From NCBI GenBank assembly GCA_039566865.1, contig CM076956.1, positions 7,079,511 to 7,143,510 of the forward strand: 64,000 bases of DNA. Reading direction: 5' to 3'. The stretch is from Aurelia coerulea. Lineage: Eukaryota; Cnidaria; Scyphozoa; Semaeostomeae; Ulmaridae. The translations under genes and the position numbers were made by a program. The stretch's first letter is position 1, and each line of letters starts with the position of its first letter. The notes under the pieces were generated by a model that worked only from the letters and a program-made list of their open reading frames with translations, searched no databases and had not been told where the DNA came from. Shown here in pieces: positions 37,201-46,200 of this stretch.

Positions 37201-40200
37201 TTCAAATGTGAGTTTGTCGCAAAGGAAAATGCTGACGTAAGCAGTAATTGCGGCTAATTTTAGGTTAATTTCTATATTTTTCAAAAATGCATGTCTGAAG
37301 CTATTAGCAGACTAAATCAGGTTGCTCTACCTATTATCTGTCAAGTCAAAAGTTAGGTAGGGAGGGCTGTTATCTGAGAGTTTAGTTTCTTTCAAGTCAT
37401 TCCTAATATAGATGTATGTCGACTATTTGTTTTCAAAATAGATTCCATGTACAGTCTAGCATAGGTTCCAAATCTTTAAAAAGCTGGTGTAAAATTGAGT
37501 GACCTCTTTCTTTGAACTGAATGACTTCAAAGAAATTTTAGCTATTTCTCTATAATTCTACCGTTGGACTTTTCTGAAATCTTTACTATTTTCAGAGTTA
37601 GAGTGTTTTTCTTCTTTTTCAAGAATTCATAAAAAAATTCAAAAAAAACTTTAAACCATCCTAATTTCTAAACCGTTTTTGACGCAACATGAAGTAATTA
37701 CGAAGAAAATCATAGTTTATGAATGCCTACAATATAGTATCAAGCAAAAGTCTGTCACTCATCTGGTTTACGATTTAGAAATTTGATGACGTCACATCCT
37801 CAAATGAGCTGAAATGTAAAATACGCTGTAATTTTGAAAAATATTCAAACTTTCTGGAAAGTCCAACGGTAGAATTATATATAAGTATCTAAAGTTTCTT
37901 TCAAGCCATTCCATCAGAAGAAATAGGTCATTGAATTTTACACCCACCTTTTTACACCGAGTTAAAGATTTGGAACCTATGCTGTACAGTCTGTGATTGA
38001 AACAGTCGGTCATTTTATCATTGCCTTTCAGAAATTATCCGAGACTTGTCCTGACTTAAAATGGGAAGAATGCACCATGGCCCTACAGCCAGAAAACCTG
38101 AAAAAGAGCCGCAGTTTGGATATAATAGCAAGTGAGTAAAAATCGATTTGCTTTCAAAAGTCAAACAATGGGACACCAATTGTGTATGATCAGTGTAAAA
38201 TTGCTGAAGGTGTTGTGGTGCAGTGGTGTAATCGTCTGACTTTGCAGCCAGAACAGTCTGGTGGACAGGGTTCAATCCCAGGTAGAGCCCCACCACTTGA
38301 CAATCATGAGGGACAGTTCAAAGTTTATTTTATAACATGGCCGGTGCAAAACGTAACGGGGCAACTGCTCTTGTTGAGTTTGTACAGAACTGGGTCAGCA
38401 CTTTTTATAACGCAAATATGAATGGAGCAGTAACTTTTTATAAGCTCAAGGTGAAGTTTGAAATATAAAATGGCTCATTTTGAAGACAAAGTTGTGAATC
38501 ATGCAAGTTGAGAAATGCTTGGAAGGATGTGTAGAAAAATGACGCAAAATTTCCTTGTCATTTGCTTGCAAGAACGATTCATCAGTCATTTCTCTTTATC
38601 TTAAAAGTCAATTTTTTCGTTGACAAAGACTTGTTGTAAGGACAAGAACTGATTTTGTTATGGTATTTGGCTAATTCCTCGATGTATAACGTATGTTGTT
38701 GGCAGATATATTTTTTAAGGAAAAGGTGACGGGCAGTTGGTTTTTTGTGCAATAATTCCATACAAGGCGAGCAGATTTTTTTTGCAAGAATGTTTCCTCT
38801 CCACCAGCCATGTAATATAATAAATGTTGCACTGTCCCTGACCAGAGGTCGCGGACTCGATGAGGTGTTCTCTACTTCTGTGATCCTAGTGCTTGGCGCT
38901 AAAAACAGCAACTTAAAGGGGCTCCGTCGTCAAAATATAAACAAAACGATGACTTTTGCAGTTTTTTGAAAGGTGATATCACACAGGATTTTTGTATTTT
39001 TTTTCAAAATGAAAGTTGCTGTTTGGGCATTAATCATTGTACTTCAATAAGGAACAAACCAAACATTGATATCTTCTACGATTGCTCGGATATAAGTGGA
39101 TTTTTAACGGTCGCTTTTTGGTGGCTTGGGTGAAGCCACCAAAAAAACTGCAGAGAACAATGGATGAGCAATGAATTATCCCCGACACGTGCGAGTTTAC
39201 GGATTTGTTTACTGTTTGACGATCCACCTTCACCTGCAAGTAGTGAGCCTATTGTTTATTTGTTTCAACTTTATTTTTAGTAAGTAGTGAATCTCTGATC
39301 TACGAATCAACATTTTTTTTATAGTGAGCCACCATTAAAGGGAATGTAAGCATATAAAAATGGCTCAAGCCACTTGCGGTCAAATTCTAGCCTATCAGAT
39401 ATCAGTATGTCCTTTTGACGTTGATCAGTTATCCAAATATGGTTCGATGGGTAACTCAACTCTCAGAACGCCAAAAATTAAAAAACTCCAGTACTGGGAT
39501 AATATGACTTAAGAAACTATTTATCTTTGACAAAGGCAATTCTTGACATATTCTTACTTTATTTCGCTTGTTTTCTGTATCATTTTACTCGGAATGTACT
39601 TCAGTTGTATCTAGACATCAGAAAGGCTTAAAAAACGCTGTTTGAAATGTTCACGAAGGCACAGGTAATGGACATGAAGATTATTATGCAACCTTTAAGA
39701 AATTCGTTTAAGAAACTCTGAGTACTCAAAATCGGATAAATTTAAGAAACTTTCAGGACTAGTCCTACTTCTTAGTTTCTTATAAAACATACGCGTAATG
39801 GGTAAGACTATCAACAGAATATCTATTTTTTTCCAGGAGACTGCGACAGAGTGATCTTGAGCCCTGATCCAATCAATTTAGAATCCACGTACATCAATGC
39901 CGTTACTGTCGATGTGAGACATTTTTTATTAAGAAATAATTCATCATTTCTTTACATTTGCTATCTCTTTTGCAAAAGGTAACATGGTGATACCTTATGA
40001 ATGTGCAACGAAATATTGTAACATTTTAATCAATGGATAAACTCACCCGATGCATTACACTTATTTTTTTATAAGAAACCGCTTATAAGATACGGTAGGC
40101 TCAATTTTTCGAGAGTTAAGAAACAACCCTACTTGAATTGAAAAAGCTAAGAAGCTTTTGTAATTTACAGTTTTAATTTTCCTATCGCACTCAAAATGTT

Positions 40201-43200
40201 TGACACTGTACGGTTATAGCGACTGTTTGGACATTATTTTGAGTGCGAATTATGTTTATTTACTTTTTTTGAGATGTTACTAAGTAATTTGGGAGCCCTT
40301 TAGACAAAACAAAATTAGCTCTACACTTCTGGCATTAAAAATATAAGAAACATGTAAGAACAAGCACAATGTCTCAAAATTTTAGAAACTGCCTACCAGC
40401 CCCGGACCTTAGTTTTTTATAAAAAATGAGTGTATTTCGGATTCTCATCAATTCCTTATTTTTCTTTATTTCTGATATTTTCATAGTTTCCCACTTAATA
40501 AATGTAATCGTTCTATCAATTTCTTGACGATTTTGATACCCAAGTCAATTCCCAAATAGTACACAATCCTTAAAACCTTATTGTTCTTATTTCAGGGCTA
40601 CAAAGAAAGGAATGCATTTATCCTAACTGAAGCACCAATGCAGTCAACTGTTTCAATTTTGTGGAAAATGGTTTACGAAAAAGGTTGCAGAACTATTGTT
40701 GTCCTTTACGGCCTAAAAGAGAGCTCTGAGGTAGGAGGACTTTCTTCGTTTTTAAAGGGAGTATGGGATTCTTGGAGCCTTTTGACTTATTTCTTTCCTG
40801 GGAGTACATGACATCCACACATTTTGGACTAAAATGCTTCAGACCAAGAATGTTGGATAAAGTAGTTTCGGACAAACAAAGTACTTTTTCACAGCTTACA
40901 GGGTGTCTTGCAGTATTATCTTGCAGTAAAATCTTGCAGTATTTAAACAAAAAATAAGGAGCTGGAAAGGACTGGACTGCAACTGTCGACTTTGTAAAAT
41001 ATACATCGCAGATTTGGGGTATTTATAGTTGATTCTTAAGATTTTTTATTTGTAGAAGTTATCATGTAAATAGGTAAATAGTTGGCTGTAATTAGCTGTA
41101 GTTAGCTATCTTTTCTGTTTTTTGCCAACTGTAAATAAATCATTTATTATTATATTATTATGTCACAAAAATATCGTGCCCCGCTGGTGTGGCTGCTGTG
41201 GAGGAGCTATAGCTTTAGTTTTCTTACTTTTGACACAGTTGCATAGGTCAGGCTTCAACGTAGAGTTTGGTACGTTGCTTGAGTCAGATACAAGTGGTTG
41301 CTGCTTTCCATGCTCTTTGGCTTTCTCTTCTCGGCTAGTGTTGATAAACGTTCACTGCATTCACATCACATGTTGTACCATTTGATAGCCTATTGTTTAG
41401 CCTCTGCAAGCTTTCTCTCGCAGCTTTATTCTGCCTGGAGCCGCTTAGAGGATCTAGAAGAATGGAATTGTGCACGTCACATCGCCCTTTTGGTCGGACG
41501 AAAACAATATTGGAGAAAATTTGCCTTTTAAAGTAAGAAACTGTTGGGTTTTAATGTATTTATTCACACGAATCCTTGTATTTCAGACATATCCATGCTT
41601 CTGGCCTGCAGATGAAGGTGAACATGCTATGGAAAAATATGGTGGCTACTCGGTTGAAATGATTTCAGAGCAGATGGATGGTGACATATTCTCAAAGAGA
41701 TTGGCATTAACTTCACAAGAGGTATCCTTTGTCTTTTGTGAATAAAAACATCTGCTTGGCAAGTCAGAAAAATGCTTAGTCATTTGAAACCTGCAGATCT
41801 GAAACCATTCATCAGATTCCTATAAACTGATGATAACTGCCTGGCAAACATATCAAACTTAGATAAGAAATTTATTTTGTAAAAATTGGCCGTATCGTTC
41901 TCAAATTACAAGTCATTTTATGAAAATTATTCTTGTCCTTCAAAGCAGGCCTAAACTCCTGGATCAAATTTTCTCATAAGTTTGAAATGAGAAACATTTT
42001 TTTCGTCAATTTGTTGTAAATTGAAAACAACACGATCGATCTTTACAAACTAAATTTTCTTACCTAAATTACTCTAAATTACCTAAATTGATATGTTGGC
42101 CGACAGAGCGGAAACGATGCGCGCCTGCGCACTAATGTTGCCTAAATCGAAGGATGGAAGGCAAAAACTCACGCCGTCGAAATTCTGATCGAGCAGTGAA
42201 AATGAAATGTTTTCGATCGTAAAATGCTTCTTTGCGGCAGTTTATAGAGGGAAAATATTGATTACATGGTACACATCTTGTTCAGTTTTCTTTCGTCTTT
42301 CTGTTAAAGGTAAAAACATTTATGTAAGCGGAATATATTTCTGTCAAAATAGCTCAATGAAATTGCAAGTGAAAGCTAGGACTGGCAATTTCTTAAGTGT
42401 CGCCCCTATGAAAGTCCCAAACATAAGGCCGTTTCTTAACACATAAGGGATTTTATGCTTTTAATCTAAGAGGTGGGGATGCCTCCACCATATATCAAGA
42501 GTTCTCGTGAATCCAAGGTTGTTCTTGCTCGCAACACCGAAAGAAAGTCGAGGTTTGATTAATTTCGAAAATTTTCAACGCCCTCGAAATTTCACTACAG
42601 TGTTGATTCACGGCAGGGACCTTATTTGGTGGAAATTGCTTGAAATCACTTACCAATGAATGAATTCTTGTTAAAACCAGTTGCAAAATTTGTGTATCCT
42701 CCAAATACAAGAATTTTAGTCACAAATTGACAATTATTTGCGATGAATACCGGCAATGTTTCAAATAAATCCAGAAGTCTTGCCTAAAATGGGCTCCTTC
42801 CATGTTTCTAGTCGCTGGAGATGCTTCAAGTCGTCACTAAAACTCGACTGACGCGTAAAAGATATACTCTGAGTATTTAAAAATCAAAGGCATGCCTTTT
42901 CTAGAAAAAATAATCTTCTCCACAACTTCTTCTTGCCAAAACAATGCCAAAAAAGTTATAAGAATTTCGCAAGGAGAACATGCTATTTCTCTGACGCGAC
43001 AGTGTATTCGAATTTCGAATAACAGAGGGGCAAATATAAAGTTTTACAAAGGTTTCATCATAATTTTGAAAAATGTTTTTCAAAGAAGCCAAATAGACCA
43101 ATGTTTTCGAAATGAATCAAGTAAATAGCAGTTGAAATAACAGACAGAAGTCAAGATCAGAAAGGAAAGAATCCACTCAAAAAGTTAGGAAACATTTAAA

Positions 43201-46200
43201 AAAATGAAGAAACTTTCTACCAATGATCATTCAAGTTTTCCCGAAAAAGTAGTGAAAGTCTGCCTGGCTGTACGACCTTTTATATTTTTCCGGCCAAACT
43301 AATATTTCTTTTGCACTTTAGGCACGATTTTGAACAAAATGTTTTTAGCGTAAAATGAATAGCTTTCTCGCAGTTAATTTTTAGTAGGCTCTGGTACGGG
43401 CCCTTTTGTTGCAGAAACTTGCTTAGACAATCTGAACAAATATGCCTAAAACACGGGCGGTTATAATTAAAGAATCGAAAGCATTTGACAAACATTAATA
43501 TGATAATCTTTTCCCTTGCCAAGACACCTCAGTTACAGTTGTAGTCTTAACCATTTTAAGTTTTATTTCCCTGGGTACCAGAACCAAAAGAATTGAGAGG
43601 CAAAGAAAAGGAACAAAAGTCCGAGCAACGAAAGACAGAAAGAGAGATAAGAACTCTTGACATGCTCTGAACAAATAAAAATCAATATTCCTATTTTAGG
43701 AGCAGGATGAAAAGATATCACAAACAACTTTCTGTCGTGTTTATTTATGATCACACCTCACAGGAACGAAGCATTGTATCAACTGTCCCAGAGCCTATCT
43801 CTCTTTTCCTATCTCTCCTTTCCTCCGCATATTCCTCCCCGTCACTCGCCGTTGCTTGAGTCCCGTTACTGAACAATCCGGAACGATCTTCAAGCATGCG
43901 AGATTTCTATTGCTCATTCCAAAACTGTAGCTGGGTAGATTTCAAATACTTGTTGAAGAAATTTGATTTGTCAGTTTAGTGGCCTTTTTCTCCATTTTTC
44001 TGAAAACCGTTCTAAATTCATAGCAGAGTGTAATCAAAAACACATTGCACGTATTTTTTCATAGGAAACTAAGAATATGGGCCAGTACTGAAAGCTTCTT
44101 AACATTATCAGATTTTGAGTACTCAGAATTTCTTACGCCTTTCTTTAGAGGCTCCATAACACGAGCCATAACTGTTCACTACATGTGCCCTCGCGAATAT
44201 TTCAAAACAAGGCTTTTTTAAGCCTTTTCTTAATACGAGTAATATGATATAGGAAACAAAGGAAAGTAATTTAAAAATATGTCAAGGATTACCTTCATCA
44301 AAATAAATAGTATATTTTCCCAGTACTGGAGTTTCTTAATTTTTTGGCGCTCCGAGAGTTGAGTTTCTTATACTATGGGCAATTTCTTATGAAAAAGTAC
44401 GTGTATGGATGAAAATCAATTTCCCTCCTGATCTTGGATTTCGAAAATATTTGTCTATTTGGCTTCTTTGAAAAACATTTTTCAAAATTATGATGAAACC
44501 TTTGTAAAACTTTATATTTGCCCCTCTGTTATTCGAAATTCGAATACACTGTCGCGTCAGAGAAATAGCATGTTCTCCTTGCGAAATTCTTATAACTTTT
44601 TTGGCATTGTTTTGGCAAGAAGAAGTTGTGGAGAAGCTTATTTTTTCTAGAAAAGGCATGCCTTTGATTTTTAAATACTCAGAGTATATCTTTTACGCGT
44701 CAGTCGAGTTTCAGTGACGACTTGAAGCATCTCCAGCGACTAGAAACATGGAAGGAGCCCATTTTAGGCAAGACTTCTGGATTTATTTGAAACATTGCCG
44801 GTATTCATCGCAAATAATTGTCAATTTGTGACTAAAATTCTTGTATTTGGAGGATACACAAATTTTGCAACTGGTTTTAACAAGAATTCATTCATTGGTA
44901 AGTGATTTCAAGCAATTTCCACCAAATAAGGTCCCTGCCGTGAATTAACACTGTTGTGAAATTTCGAGGGCGTTGAAAATTTTCGAAATTAATCAAACCT
45001 CGACTTTCTTTCGGTGTTGCGAGCAAGAACAACCTTGGATTCACGAGAACTCTTGATATATGGTGGAGGCATCCCCACCTCTTAGATTAAAAGCATAAAA
45101 TCCCTTATGTGTTAAGAAACGGCCTTATGTTTGGGACTTTCATAGGGGCGACACTTAAGAAATTGCCAGTCCTAGCTTTCACTTGCAATTTCATTGAGCT
45201 ATTTTGACAGAAATATATTCCGCTTACATAAATGTTTTTACTTTTAACAGAAAGACGAAAGAAAACTGAACAAGATGTGTACCATGTAATAAATATTTTC
45301 CCTCTATAAACTGCCGCAAAGAAGCATTTTACGATCGAAAACATTTCATTTTCACTGCTCGATCAGAATTTCGACGGCGTGAGTTTTTGCCTTCCATCCT
45401 TCGATTTAGGCAACATTAGTGCGCAGGCGCGCATCGTTTCCGCTCTGTCATGTTGGCCAGGTATTGTCACTTCATGCCGGGTGATTCAAAACAGTTAACA
45501 CATTTGATGGGATGTAGAATAAAAAGTATGCGGCCGATATTCAAATCTGAAATGTTAATCTATCAGTCAAAGCGTATTTTAGAATCAGAAATTGGGAAAA
45601 TGTGGTGTGGTAAGGGGTTTGTATGGGAAGGAGAGTTCAACGTTCGATTCTGGTCCATGATTTACTTCCCATTGAGCTTTAAATTCTATTTCTGAAACCT
45701 ACAACTGTCCTGAATTTAAATTTCAAGGAGAAGTAAATGATGGACCAGAATAGAACATGGAATTCTCGTTCTCATACAAGCCCCTCACCAGCATTCTCCT
45801 AATTTTCGGGTCTAAATAATGAATGATTCTACCAGGCAAGTTTTCATATCTATGTTAGCCTTTCATGATTCGAAATCATACTTTGATGAGGACACAAGTC
45901 CGAAAGGCCTCAGTGTGTTAAAACATAGCTTATGGTATTTTTTGTCGTCCAACCTCTCTACATCAAGTTTCTAGTTATATATTTTACCAAGTTTTTAGCC
46001 TTTCACTGATAGATTAACATTTCAGTTTTGAATATCGGCCGCATACATTTTATTCCATAGCCAGCCAAACTTGTTAACTTTTTCTTGACTCACCTGGATA
46101 CCTGGTAGAGATCTGTTTGATAAATCTTACATTTTGCTATAATACAGAAATATTCACTCTTTTTTAGGAGCCTGACAAGACAAGGGAAGTGCAACTGCTG

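Noticed and set aside
43280..43522. Cys/His-containing 80-residue minus-strand ORF inside the Mutator-like element
   Set aside because: Spacing of Cys and His fits no zinc-finger family I know, and there is no other coding support.
42207..45344. Pair of matching ORFs ([15 protein letters not shown]...) on opposite strands
   Set aside because: They are mirror images in the inverted arms of the Mutator-like element. No domain recognised; not counted as genes.
45885..45935. TTGATGAGGACACAAGTCCGAAAGG, hammerhead-like
   Set aside because: Stem II is good (GGAC/GTCC), but the core reads UUGAUGA and GAAAG instead of CUGAUGA and GAAAC, so key residues are missing.
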